From: Bryum argenteum
Lineage: Eukaryota > Streptophyta > Bryopsida > Bryales > Bryaceae
Reading direction: 5' to 3'
Assembly: GCA_037043015.1 (NCBI GenBank)
Contig: CM073321.1
Span: forward strand, 6,468,001-6,532,000
DNA: 64,000 nucleotides
In this document: piece after piece, positions 1-11,445 of the stretch
Layout: every line of letters begins with the position of its first letter
How positions within the stretch are numbered: the first letter of the stretch is position 1
The notes under the pieces: generated by a model
What the model saw: only the letters and a program-made list of their open reading frames with translations
What the model was told of the DNA's origin: nothing
Databases searched by the model: none
Position numbers and translations under genes: made by a program

Positions 1-2378
1 TTTCTTCGACCCCATCACGCTAAATACGACCCTTAGCCTTGCAAAGCCACGCATTGACACCTTTTAGTCGATGACAGACAAGCTTACAAGATCTCATAAT
101 CTAAACCCTCCCTAAGCTTGACAACACACTTCGAAGCTGCAAAACGTATCAAAACCCTAGAAAACAAAAAGGAGGACACAAGCGAGGCCTTCACTGCACA
201 CTTCCAAGCTGCGAATGTACCTAAACCCTAGAAAAAAAATGAGGGGATCGTGCCTTTACCTTGCTAGTGCAGTACACGAGTTTCTTCAACCCTAAGCCGT
301 GCTCCTCACAGCACGCCTGAAGGTGAATGCATTGTCTTCCTGCGATCCTCTAAACAGCAATTACACCTCGCAATTGAGACTCGATCGCTTTGGTAAGGAA
401 ACTTGAGTAAGTGGAGTGCCAAGAAACGACAAGTCTGAGACCGTCGCCACACTGAAGGATTCGGAAATCATCGCCACAATACAACAACTGAAATAAGCGC
501 CACGAAGTTGAGAGACAAGTTCAAAGAAGCAACAAGTGAAACAAGCGACACAAAGTGGAGAGAGAAAGGGACTGAAACCCTAAGCTCTGTACGTCGTACA
601 CGTGGTTGATCATCCTAGGTCCGTTCCAGTAGCCCCTATTGGAATCAACCAATTTTTGAATTCTAAATACAAGCCACTCTAGATAAACCCAATCAGAACA
701 TCTTTAGGTCTGACCCTACTCCCAAATTCTAATTGTAAGACCATGAAAAATGACACCAAAAAATAGCTTCCTTTCTGACCATTTCAAAGTCCATTTCTAT
801 GGACTATAAGGTAGATTATGACATAGTTTTGGGCTAGACAATTACTACTTAGTATGTAACACAACCTATGTGAAATTTAATTCCAACCTCTTCCCTATTT
901 TATTGAATTCTAGAGTCCTTTAATAAAAAAGACATGGACTCTGACAGTCCTTTTGAAGTAAATAATCAAGTCCTTCATTTGTATAGAAACGCACACATAT
1001 GAATGATAAATTTTGTGCATGTACAACTCCATTAATTGATCCAAACGCTTGTACAGAAGAATTAAGTACCGCATTGCGACATCCACTACTCAATGCAAAT
1101 GGAATTATCAATGCTTCATATTTTCAAAAGTGTCACAATTAAGTGCAAAACAACTACAAAAACCACAATTTGACTAGTGATATTGAGTATCAAGTTTGCA
1201 CTAAGACAAAAGAAGAGTTTGAGGATCGCAACCTGAGCGAAAATGATTCTCTAGGTGATGTCGTAACTCGTCCGCCCAATTTTCACCCATTTACGTCATT
1301 TTCATCGTTATAGCGGGAATTTTTTGAATATTAATCCGATTACTCATTCAACGGGAATCCTCTGAAGTCTAACCATCAGTAACTATCAATTCAACCGTTT
1401 AGCAAGAGCAAACGATTCTTCAACACCTAACCACGTTTTACTCTCCCCTCCATATCCGCGTAACCACATCCCTTTATACACCCAAATCCGGTTCACTATT
1501 CGTAACTAATTTTGGTTTAGTTTAGCCTTTGTATAGTCTTCAGAGAGATCTTTCTTTGTTTAGAAAGTATTGGACTACGACACTTCTCTCTTTTATTCAT
1601 GTGACAAGTAATGTCACTCACATATTCTCCCCTTCTTTCTTTGACCGGTTAGGTTCTTTACTTGTAACTCTCTTCTACTTTCAGGCTATCAAAGCCCTAC
1701 GGAACATCACTCATGCGTTACCTTGTTTACCTACTCTCCATACTAGAACAACTCACTATCTGAGAAGACCAAAAGAGGATTACCTAGTTCGAGAGTGTCT
1801 AGTTAATTCAAAGATTACCAGGTTCTCCTCTAATCTCCTTATCCGCCTGTGCTACACCGAGCTCCATAGAAACTCAACCAGATCAACTATGCAGGAGTTG
1901 TTTGGGCAGCAAAGATCCCTCTCCTGCTACAATAATTCCGTATACGCTTACTAACTATTCTTCTTACATCTTGGATTCTTACTCCGTAGAATACAGAACC
2001 TGAATCTACTTTATTAGACAGCAAGGGACTCTCATACGACTAGATATACTCAAGACTCAAGATACAAGACTAGAAAGAAGAGTACAAACACTAAGAAATT
2101 TGGAAAAAACGTACTTGTAGCGACTGAATTAGACTAGAACCGTTTTACAAAGAGACCCGGAGAGCTTTACTCACTCCCAGTTAAGTAGTGGATCATTTGC
2201 GGATAATCCAGAAAACGCCAAATCTGGGATTTCTGGATTACCTAACTGTCTTGATATGGTGTTGCCGTTGTTATTCTTCTACCTTACATGTCTCCTACTC
2301 TAATTCAAAGTGATCTACAAGCTAGTCTGAGACCTTCCTACCGAGATACTATTATAGCTATGTTACCTTATGGAACCG
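1..2378. other. Unassigned left-edge region
   Basis: I recognise no gene here. Composition is ordinary plant intergenic sequence with scattered AAACCCTAG-type stretches. An open frame on the plus strand at 1529-1954 has no recognisable domain and I do not treat it as a gene. If the 13.7-kb element seen at 49770-63504 had a full-length sister ending at about 24295, this region would lie inside that sister, but I see no sequence similarity by eye that proves it. Confidence 0.4.
124..240. repeat. Two-copy direct repeat, period about 72 bp
   Basis: Two similar blocks of about 45 bp start near 124 and 196. Both read cactt-c-aagctgc, then a short variable stretch, then aaaccctagaaaa. The copies have diverged at several positions. 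Function unknown. Confidence 0.55.
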
Positions 2379-2732
2379 CTATTTTGTTGTGATCAAAGTC
2401 TGGGGCAGTTTGGAGGGGAGCAAGACTCCCGAGTTCCCCGAGTTGCTCGATACTTCCTCTCTACCTTGCCGAGCGGATAATACCTCCCCTTTCTTGGTGT
2501 TGTGCCTCCCCAAAGGAAACTTGTTGAGGGCTCTCGGTTCCTTCTTCCAACACCACCATATTCCCGGAGAGGAGGTCCCTTTTTCGAGTTTCCCACACCC
2601 TTTCAATTTGGGGACGTCCACTATCTCCTCTAAGATGATGATGACCCTTGCAAACCACATGTTTGCTTCCGTCATGTTTACCTTGTCTAGGAGTCTTGTT
2701 AGTAACGGATCTGGCTCACCTCTATTCCCTTC
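2379..2732 (-). pseudogene. Open reading frame interrupted by CACTA copy 1 (3' part)
   Basis: On the minus strand an open frame runs from the left end of CACTA copy 1 to a stop near 2379. Removing the 14.6-kb transposon and one copy of its TTC target duplication joins this frame in phase to the open frame at 17303-17434. The joined piece is about 160 codons. It contains a leucine-rich stretch beginning DPLLTRLLDKV and a basic C-terminal part. I do not recognise the family. It could be a host gene exon, part of an older mobile element, or chance. Coding status is inferred only from the frame continuing across the insertion. Confidence 0.35.
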
Positions 2733-3221
2733 CACTAGTACAGAGCAGCGTCAAAAGCGACGCGGTTTAACGCGGTTTTTAACGCGGTTTAACGCAAATT
2801 TTTTGGACACTGAAAAGTCACATATGTGTCACCAAGGCTTTTTGCTTAAACGCGGTTTTTAACGTCTCCGTTATCTAGAAAACACAATACGTTAAACCAT
2901 GTTTATGTACGTTTGAGTTGACACCAAAAAGTTACCTGGGTCAGTAAATGCTTGGAGTTACTTACTTGACACGTTGGCATTTTCTTAAGTTTTTTATTCC
3001 ACGTAGGCGCTGAGGTGGATATTTCACATTCCACGTCAGAAAATACGTGGACAAGGATCCGTCCATGTAATGGATGAAAAATTTGCTTATGTGGCAAGTA
3101 ATTCTGACATGGCATTTTGGTTTTGGATGGTTCAGATGGTGCCACGTGGCATGGTGATTGATTTTGCACTATCGAATGGGACGTTTAAGTAAACATGTAA
3201 CGTTTTCAATGACGGTAGTTT

Positions 3222-3330
3222 GGAAGGTTTATGTTAACGTGTACGAAGGTTTATGTTAACGTGTACGAAGGTTTATGTTAACGTGTACAAACGTTTATGT
3301 TAAACGTGCATAACGTTTCTTTTAACGTAT
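3222..3330. repeat. Subterminal 22-bp tandem repeats, CACTA copy 1
   Basis: About four tandem units of the form aaggtttatgttaacgtgta lie some 500 bp inside the left end. The corresponding part of copy 2 (about 39605-39655) has fewer units. Subterminal repeats of CACTA elements usually bind the TNPA-type protein. That role is inferred here from position and repetition only. Confidence 0.7.
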
Positions 3331-3796
3331 TCTTTATTTCTTATAACGTCTGTGCACATTTTTTGTATCATGTTCGACGTTATATTTAACACATAGGACT
3401 AATATTGTAACGTAGACAACGTTGATTTTAATGCGATGTTTGACGTCTGAATAGATGTTTAGGACGTTTAATGTAACGGTTTTATTGATTTCCCAAGTTT
3501 ACAGAAACGCGAAGTGATGTTAATCGGGACGCAAACGTCATGGCCATAAAAGCGGAAACAAATTGCATGGAACGAGAAGGGTGACGTTTAGTAACCCGAG
3601 AAAACGTCATGCAAAACGTTCAAAAAACGTCAATTAAAACAGAAATATATGCGTTATAACGTCTTCTACCACAAAAAAAAACCTGTTCTAACACACAAGT
3701 AAACGCATCATAAAGTCCTATGCATACGTGCACGTCACGTTCAAAAATGCACTATTTAACATCAAAAAACCATTATGCCGATTCTTGGACTCCAAT

Positions 3797-6700
3797 TCAG
3801 TGAGCGCGGTTTAGGGCTGCCTTGAGAAGCGGTTGGCATTTACAGGCGTCAGGAGGCCTAAGTCGTAGACGCTCACGTAGTCGTAGTCCTTTTCGTCTAC
3901 ACATAGACGTGATGAAGGCATCAGTGAGTTTATAGCAAAAAAGCAAACAACCCCAACTGAAGGGTTTACTAAGAATGGAGCTCTTACCCGTTTCAAGTTT
4001 TTCACGGACGCTACCGCCTTCTGATGCAGCAAATTCTCCAAAGCCCCAACTTCTTCCTGTATACACAATTGAGTCATCATAAGGGTAGAGGATTTTATTG
4101 GCCTGTGCCACCGCCTTGATATAGGATCTATTATTTTGTTCGGTGCGTGCTTGGAGAGGGAGAGACCTTGGACTCAAAAGCCGCCCCTGCATATTGGAAT
4201 ACACCGCCCTTGATTTTGTAACGCCCTCAATGTACAACTTCTTCGAGGGTAGTATACATGTTCAACCGCATGAAATCACGTCAAATCACATCAATCGTAC
4301 AAAAGAAATGTATTGAGAATGTTAACCTGTGCTGCAGGGTTGAATGCCACTTTCTTCGACTTCTTGTTATCCTCCTTTGTCTTCTTCTTGATAGGAGATT
4401 TGGACTCCTGCTTCTCTGGAGATTTGACTTTCTTCGCACCAGCTCATGTTGTTGCCCTCTCCTCACGTGTTGTCGCAGCAGCAGCGTTGGTGTCGCAAGC
4501 GGCATCTGTTTCATTAATAATGGCCCCCACTGGCCGCAGTGCTCGCTGGACTTCCGAAGAGAGACGTCTCAAGTCTGTAGCAGGCCATCGAATGATCCAA
4601 CCTATGGCCTGCCTCAAAGTGAACAAATTTTCATCTGATACTGGAAACTGAAGTTTGTGCTCGTCTATGAAACTCTCCTTCACCTGGACAGAGAATTCGT
4701 CATCTTCTAATGGAACGCAATGGTGTAAGTCTCCGAGCATTCCATGTAGCAATGCAGTTCCAACAACTTCGGTGGAGGCATCGTCGCGAGGTTTACTGAG
4801 CAACTGGACCTCCATTTCTTTTGCAAACTCACCCTGCAATACAAGAAACACATGACGCAAAATTGGTGTAGTTCAGTACATGAAAGAAGGAAATACGTCA
4901 CATGAAACGTAAGGTTACGTTATGTAGCGTCATTCAAAACGTCAACTTTTGTCATTGCAAATGATAATAGAAGTCAATTTAAACACGACGTCGTGTCAAT
5001 GTAAACAATAAGTTACGGCATTGGAAACGTGATGGGACGTCACATGAAACGTATTGTAACGTCTTCAACAACGTGTTGTAAATAAACTGCGGCAACATAT
5101 CGATCTTTTTCACACCAAGTTAGTGACAATGCTAATACAATCAATGAAGAGTCATGTGAAAAAAGAATGTATCTCATATGTCATCGGGAGCGGTCTTCTC
5201 AGCCGACAGCTTTGCCATCGTTTCGACAACCTGTAGCTCGTCAGCTGTTTCAAAGGTGACCTTATGGCCATCGGAGGCGTCCACTGCTTCGTCTGTTCCG
5301 CCGGTCGCGTCGACTACCTATGCATGCTTGTCCTCCTCAATCTCTGTCTCCATGGGTGCATTTGGGGCATCTTTGCCTGCCGTGGCATCTTCCGCCTCTT
5401 CCAATCCAACCGCAAGCTCTATGCCTGCTTCTTCTAAAGCCTCATCCGCCTCCATGTCATCTTTTGCCGCCTCGTTGGGCTCCTTTGCTAGTGGTAATGC
5501 CTCCTGAGTCTCTATGGCTACATCTGGTGTGCCTTCCTTCTCTGCTGTGGTGACTTGTTGTTTTGCTTTCCGAGAGTCACGCTTTGGCTTCACTCTGGAT
5601 GAAGACTTCTTCATGCCCTTCTGTTCAGGATCCTGTGGCATTACAGATGTGGAGGGCCCGAACCTAGCGTCGAATTGTTTACATGAGTTGGTGACAAGGT
5701 CCTCCACCTTCTTCAACCTCATGTCTTGCGATGCAACCAGCGCTTCAATCGTGTCCAGCCTCTCTCGATCAGGACCTTCGACTGCATTGGGCTTGGATGC
5801 TGCAATGCGTTCTTCTCTCTCACATCTCTTCATAGCCTTAACCTCAGCTACAATTTCAGCTTCAGTAGGCTTCCTTCCAAGCTTTATACTCTGCGTACGA
5901 GTCCCACATTGCATTCATTTAGCAATTAGTGGCATTTCTTTAGAAATAAACACAAAATTGACTGTTCATTATTTGGCGTCAATGCTAACATTAAGCCGTT
6001 CATATGCGTTTATATTGACACAAGACCATGTTCATTAAAACGTCAAGAAACACAAATTTCTCTCATAGTAAACGTGTGGAAACACGATCATACGTCTTCC
6101 AAAATGTAGGATCAACGTCAAATGTAACAGGTATAACTTTCGCTCAATGAACTTACCAGCGTTGACATTGCGTCCATAGATTGTGTCCGGGCTTTACCAC
6201 TCTTGCCCGGCCTCCCAAGCAAAATACTAGACATCATTCTTGATTTCTCTTGCACTACTGGGTCGTCTTGAAGTTCCAACAATTTATTCCAATGATCCAC
6301 AGCAATGTCCGCGGGCTTCGCACCTCACTCCTTGATTAGCTTATTCAACTGGTACTTCACCCGCGTAATGCACCTCGACATCTTGGCTTTGAACCAACTC
6401 TCACTCAGTTCAGTCGTATCACCATAGAATTGAAATTCTGACCTAACCCTTTTAGTGAAGGCCTTTTTGGCTGCTTCCGTCTGCCCGATCTAGCACGGAT
6501 CAGCTGTTGGATCTAATCGCCTCGAAAATTTCTGAAGCTCCTTGCCAAGTAATGGGTCGTGACTGCCCATAGGCATGCCGTGTCGATCCAGCCGTATGCG
6601 CATCAACTCACTGCATGGATCTTTGACTTCGACATCCTCTTCGTCGGATTCTCCTCTATCATCTTCCTCGTCTATGTATTCGTATTGAAATTCTTCTTCA

Positions 6701-8739
6701 TCTGCATCTTCTGCATGTCCGAAAGAGGAAGAAAAGGGGTTAGCACCCTGTGAGCCGCGCTTCTTAGTCACAGGCCCAGTCCTTGCTGGTCCCTTTTCTT
6801 TACAGGACTGCATGGCCTTCCCCGAAGTGGTGTCAGTGTCACCGGCGTGAGATGGTGGCGTCATTTCTTCGTTGTTCTTGAGTGAACGTCTCGCAAGTAG
6901 AGTCGGTATGCTTTTCACAACCCCTACAGGTTATTATAGAATACATGTTAACTACAAAGTTTGCAGTATCATGGTACATGCACAACCAACACTGTACAAT
7001 AAATCTCGTGTACTAAACTTCCTGGATCACACGACACATTAGAATTGGCGTTGAGTCACATTTCATTTAATGTTATGAATCGTTCAAATGAGGATTCATG
7101 TTCTTCAGAATAACTTATCAGCATGATTAGGGATTGCAAAGCTTTGTAACTTCTCCCGGAGTTGTCGTTTCCAAACAGGGCTTGATAACTGGAGGCTTAC
7201 TACTCCTTCAAAACTTTCCGAACATCACACATTCTGTGCGTGTCGAAAGGCCAGCAAGATTCATTGTGCACAAGCAACCAATTTAATTTTTCAAGACTGG
7301 AGTATTCACACTTATGCCCAACGACATCGAACAGACACAGATGTGATGCAGTAACATACATCAACCACCCAACATGCGAAGTAATCATCGATAATGCAGG
7401 CATTTGCCACTTTTGCGAATCTTGAGGCCTGTCTATCACCGACTCCACTCTCCATTTAGCATTGGACGTAGATGCTTACCCTTACTTATGCTTGACTGTT
7501 GGGTGGATTCTAACAGTGTGGATGGTATATACTATTTCACAATCATCAGGTTATTGTCTTGTTCCACCCAAATTTAGAGGACCAGTCCACTAGAAGTGTT
7601 TAATCTCCTTTAAATGTGCACCGTCATTGTTATCATTCATGGCTATTTAGCAAGATGTGGATTATCGGCAATCCTTATGTGCATATTCATCCAGAGAAAC
7701 TTACCTGCAGGTTTATGACGTTGAGGTGGTGGTGAAGCCGTGCCACTCGCGCTGTGGGAGTGTTTCCGATGTTTAGGGCTTGGGGGCACATGTAGGTCCA
7801 TCCAATTTGTGTCTACTCCGCGCATTGTGTTCTTTCGCCTCTTTCGGGACTTCTTCACGTCATCATCTCAGTCCTCCATCTCAAAATCGGTAAAGCCTTC
7901 TTCTGGCAGTGCTGCTCGAAGCGCTCGCAGTGATGTCAAGTTTCTACTTACCAGTAACTTTGAAACTCGTTGCGGCCAGTTGTGAAATAATTCCTCTCTT
8001 AGACGGAGTTTCTGTTACCATGAAGCGACAAGTGCTTCTAGTGTTATGAACCTCGCCAAATCCAAATACGGTGAAGGTAATCAAAAGTTTACAGTCTCTA
8101 GTTTGGACGTTGATGCTACGTCACTGACGGTTCAAGGTTGACAGCAAAACTAAACCCTAAATCAAAGAAAAGCTAGTTTGAGGGAAATAGTTCACAGAAA
8201 CTGAGGCCATGTGACATAAAAGCAAATCAGATCCATACCCTAGATGTGAAGAAGTACTAATTAGTTCGACAAACTATGACGGCTGTTGCATGGTTTAGGT
8301 TTACCTCTACACGCAACCTCAATACACTTGGAAGTTTTTGAAAAAAAAAAAAACGACTTAAATAGCCGCCAGAATAGCTTACGTAAACTTTGGCGTTTCC
8401 AGTAGGTTGGGAAGCTTCTTCGGGCTCGTAATACGCTTGCCTTTGTGTCTGCCGTGTGCTTCGCCTTGGCACGAAATCTAATTCGTGTGACGCCGATCGC
8501 CTTCTCTACCTATCTCTGTTCACCACTGTAGCAATGGAGGATTTTATCGATGAAGCCGCACGCAAAGTTTCAAACAACAAATTGCTGAAGTCCTCCTCAA
8601 ATCCTGCCTCTTTCAAACGCTGCGCAATCTCACTTCTATTTCTCTCTACAATGTCATCACGAAGAAGCTCATACTGAGGTTTAACAGCCGCCGCATCCAT
8701 ATCTCCCATGATCCGAGTACTGAGTGGGAAATCTGGCAC
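3797..8739 (-). pseudogene. CACTA accessory gene (Transposase_24 / DUF8039-like, TNPA-type), copy 1
   Basis: This is a multi-exon gene on the minus strand. The first exon starts at 8739 (MPDFPLSTR..., leucine/acid-rich helix). A basic exon lies at about 7985-7690, an acidic exon at 6918-6490 and a core exon at 6490-6118 (W-K-LLELQDDPVVQEKS then a basic block). A conserved exon at 5914-5178 contains GRKPTEAEIVAEVK, the pattern seen after the core of plant Ptta/En/Spm proteins, then an acidic/alanine-rich tail. An exon at 4860-4313 resembles DUF8039 (LLHGMLGDLHHCVP ... TLRQAIGWIIRWP) followed by a lysine-rich tail. Lesions include a frameshift near 8475, TGA at 7868-7870 and TAG at 6490-6492 (both at Trp codons), TGA near 6330, TAG near 5318 and a GT-to-AT change at the donor near 5177. 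In En/Spm the equivalent protein binds subterminal repeats. Orientation opposite to the transposase is unusual. Exon ends were placed by eye. Confidence 0.7.
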
Positions 8740-9999
8740 CCATCAATGAGGTGGAGTAGTGACCCCTAAACCCGTGGCTATTCCATCATGCGGCGGTGAC
8801 CAGGTACGTCTGACCCGTTACCGTTACTTTTCTCAATCGCCCTTGCAATACTAGAGTAAAAAAAATGCTATCATGTACTCTCTATTATTTGTATGATTTC
8901 ATGTCCTTCTTGCTGTAGAAAAAGTAATGTCAAATATTAAAAAGCGGCAGAGGCACATTAATACGTTTTTTTGAAACCTGTACTGAATTTGGTCCAACGC
9001 TATTTCTAAGAAGCTAAGTGTTATTTGATGTCTTCCGAAACGACATAAACCATAAAATAAAATGCAATTTCCATCATTTATGACGCAATAGCAAGTCATC
9101 TGAAAAGCAATTTCCCATCATTTCACGTCACGTAGCGTCAAATTGAACGCGTTGTCACGTCAATCATGACGGTATATGACATCATGTAACGTCAAATAAA
9201 ACTATTGCATATCCTAGTTTTGGGGACCAATATTTTAAAAGAAGTAGTACTTCCAAAATCCTATAGAACCATGTGGCCGATAAAACTACTACACATGAAC
9301 AGTCTAAGGACATTGACTATTTCTAGCTTCCAGCATACCTCATACATTTTTATTCTAAGAGATATTTATTAGTTAAAGAGATTATGTAATTAGAAGCTAC
9401 TACTTGTTATTCATGGTGATCACGGAGAGGTTTTGTTAGTAATAGTTGAAGAGGATGGGGCCAAGTGTGTTGTATAGGGGAGGCTCCCAATGTGGTCATA
9501 GGACATTTCCACAACCTTGGATTAGTCAGAAGTGAAATCACATCAAAAATAGAGAGGCCTCTCTTAGCGAGCAGAAGAAAACTAAATAATTTGGGCTCGT
9601 TTTTCTCAATGCTCCATAATTCAAACCACACTCTTATCTCCATGTATAGTAGTGGTGCATGGATGCTTCATACAAAGATAATCCAGCATGAGAAATATCC
9701 CCTGACTGCATGATGTCACGTCAAGAAAGTGTATTTATGAAATTGTAGTTACCGTCTTCCGAAACGACAAGAACCATCAAATACAAACGCGATGTCGCGT
9801 CATTTTTGACGGGATCTCATGTCATGTAAAGTCATATGGAAGACAGTGTACCGTAAAATATGACGGCCTCAAACGTCATCTTCTACACATATATGTTTTT
9901 GGAAATGCCAGTGCACGTCATTTGTTCTGAATCATTCTGCAAAGTATGGTCGATTGAGTTGCTTGCATGCCACTAAACGTTTTTTTGGAATTTTGACAG
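8740..9999. other. Intergenic region of CACTA copy 1
   Basis: This stretch lies between the divergent element genes and is rich in ACGTCA/AACGT motifs. An embedded block at about 9360-9715 has no such motifs and is also present in copy 2 (about 34020-34380). It contains short overlapping open frames on both strands that I cannot identify. It may be an older captured fragment. Confidence 0.5.
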
Positions 10000-10546
10000 G
10001 CTCGTTGTGGGGGTTGTCATCTTTCAAGGAAGGAGCTATTTCAAGTGCAGTTTTTCTTGGACTTTGCTTGTAAGATTTTACCGCTTTTGAACGTTTTGTT
10101 TTGCTACTTTGTTTTCGACTTTCATTGAAATAAATCAATTGCTTGTTGCTGTGCAGGGGCTCGTATGTCTGGGGCTTTGTGTCTGACTTGAAAGGACGTA
10201 GACTTGGTTTCCTCGCAACTGCCATCTTCACTTTTTTCTTCGGTCTCTTGAGGCAAGTCTCCGGATTCTCAAACAAATCATCGCTATACCAACTTCTCAT
10301 GTTAAATATGCGGAACTTCTTATGTTAAATATGAGGATGTTCAAACTATGAATAATCGTTCATTACTCCATATCCCATCCTTTGTACTTCAAATTCTTAG
10401 TACATAGAAACCTGCCCATGAAGTCGATGAATACTGTCGCTTTATATTGAATGTTATGTGGTGTTTATTGTAGTGCATGGTTGCCATATTATTGGTTTCT
10501 TCTCCTCTCCCAAACTTTTGTCGGTTTTGGCCTCGGCGGCTCATTT
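10000..10546 (+). pseudogene. Captured MFS transporter exons (organic cation/nicotinate-type)
   Basis: Three exons join in phase: 10000-10069, 10157-10252 and 10474-10546. They encode a typical major-facilitator start: a W-G-L-S-x-x-K-E-G-A helix leading into GSYVWGFVSDLKGRR (the loop 2-3 MFS signature), then a hydrophobic helix ending FFGLL, then a helix ending VGFGLGGSF. This resembles plant SV2-like organic cation or nicotinate transporters of the plasma membrane. Only about 80 codons covering the second to fourth helices remain, so it cannot encode a transporter. The second intron has a GC donor (AG then GCAAGT), which keeps the frame. These exons are absent from copy 2, so they were captured by this lineage only. 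The intron-containing structure shows capture from genomic DNA, not from mRNA. Confidence 0.85.
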
Positions 10547-10687
10547 GTAAGTCTTCAATTCTGACCATTCAACTATCATGAGCATTAATGTTATAACTCT
10601 ACAATCTTGCAATTTTGCAGTATACAATAATATTGAACTTTTGTATCATACATTTAAGCTTGAATTGATTGCGTTGTTCACTTGCAG

Positions 10688-11023
10688 GTGGTGGTGTTGT
10701 TGTGCATGGAGATGAAACTGCCGCTCTTCAAATTTTAGCCTTGTATGTGTCTTTCCCTTCAATTGAATCATTTTGGTTGTGAGAGCTTTTTGATTGTGTC
10801 TTTGGATCGGCAATAAGTGACGTTTCAGGTCAGCTTATTTGCTACTCTTTTCAATTTACATCTAATATAAATTAGAGTTAAGCTTCGGACGCTATAATGT
10901 TACTTGGCATATCATTTTTCTGAAAGTTATTGAACTCAAATGGTTCGTATGTATGCTTCAGAAAACTAGAGGATAGTGAAGGAGCTACCGTGCGAAGTTA
11001 GGCAGACCCGAGGTTTACTTGCA
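10688..11023 (+). pseudogene. VPS39: Captured VPS39/VAM6 exons, copy 1
   Basis: Two exons remain: 10688-10742 (contains GDETAALQILAL) and 10962-11023 (begins KLEDSEGA). They match, in order and splice phase, the VPS39 exons better preserved in copy 2. VPS39 is a subunit of the HOPS tethering complex at the vacuole/late endosome. The exon that precedes these in copy 2 is missing here, its place taken by the MFS exons. The second exon has lost its frame. The fragment lies in the same orientation as the transposase, just upstream of it, and could be included in its transcript as leader sequence. Confidence 0.7.
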
Positions 11024-11445
11024 GTAAGTGCCCCATCTTACCTGGTTGGAATGTTTTTATCTACTACGACTTTTCAATCGATGGCGTTTAGTATCTCTGT
11101 ACTTTGGCTGGAGGATTCAAAAAGTTATGTAGCAGCTTCACGACATGTATCGTTTAACAAAATCTTCTCGAAGCCTTTGTGACACCATGCTGTAACCGTG
11201 CAAAATGTTAGAAAGATTGTAATCATAGGGAGTATCAGCATTACCAATGCTAAGCTCCCATTAAAGTAAGCTACGTATTTTAGGGTGACAGACCGTTATG
11301 TAGTGTCATTGGAAACGTGCCCCTCTGTCATGTTAAACGTGTTGCACTGTAATCTATAATAATATGTAACGTCTAATGAGACGCATATGAACATTAGTAA
11401 TTTCAGCATACAAAATTCTAATGTAAGTTTGCAATGCGTGCAGTA
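11024..11445. other. Upstream region of the copy 1 transposase
   Basis: No domain is visible. An open frame at 10976-11182 overlaps the last VPS39 exon and the following intron and looks non-coding. The rest contains AACGT-type motifs. A promoter for the transposase may lie here, but I see no convincing TATA box. Confidence 0.4.

Noticed and set aside
1529..1954. 141-codon plus-strand ORF as a gene
   Set aside because: No domain, no promoter or splice context, and composition like the surroundings.
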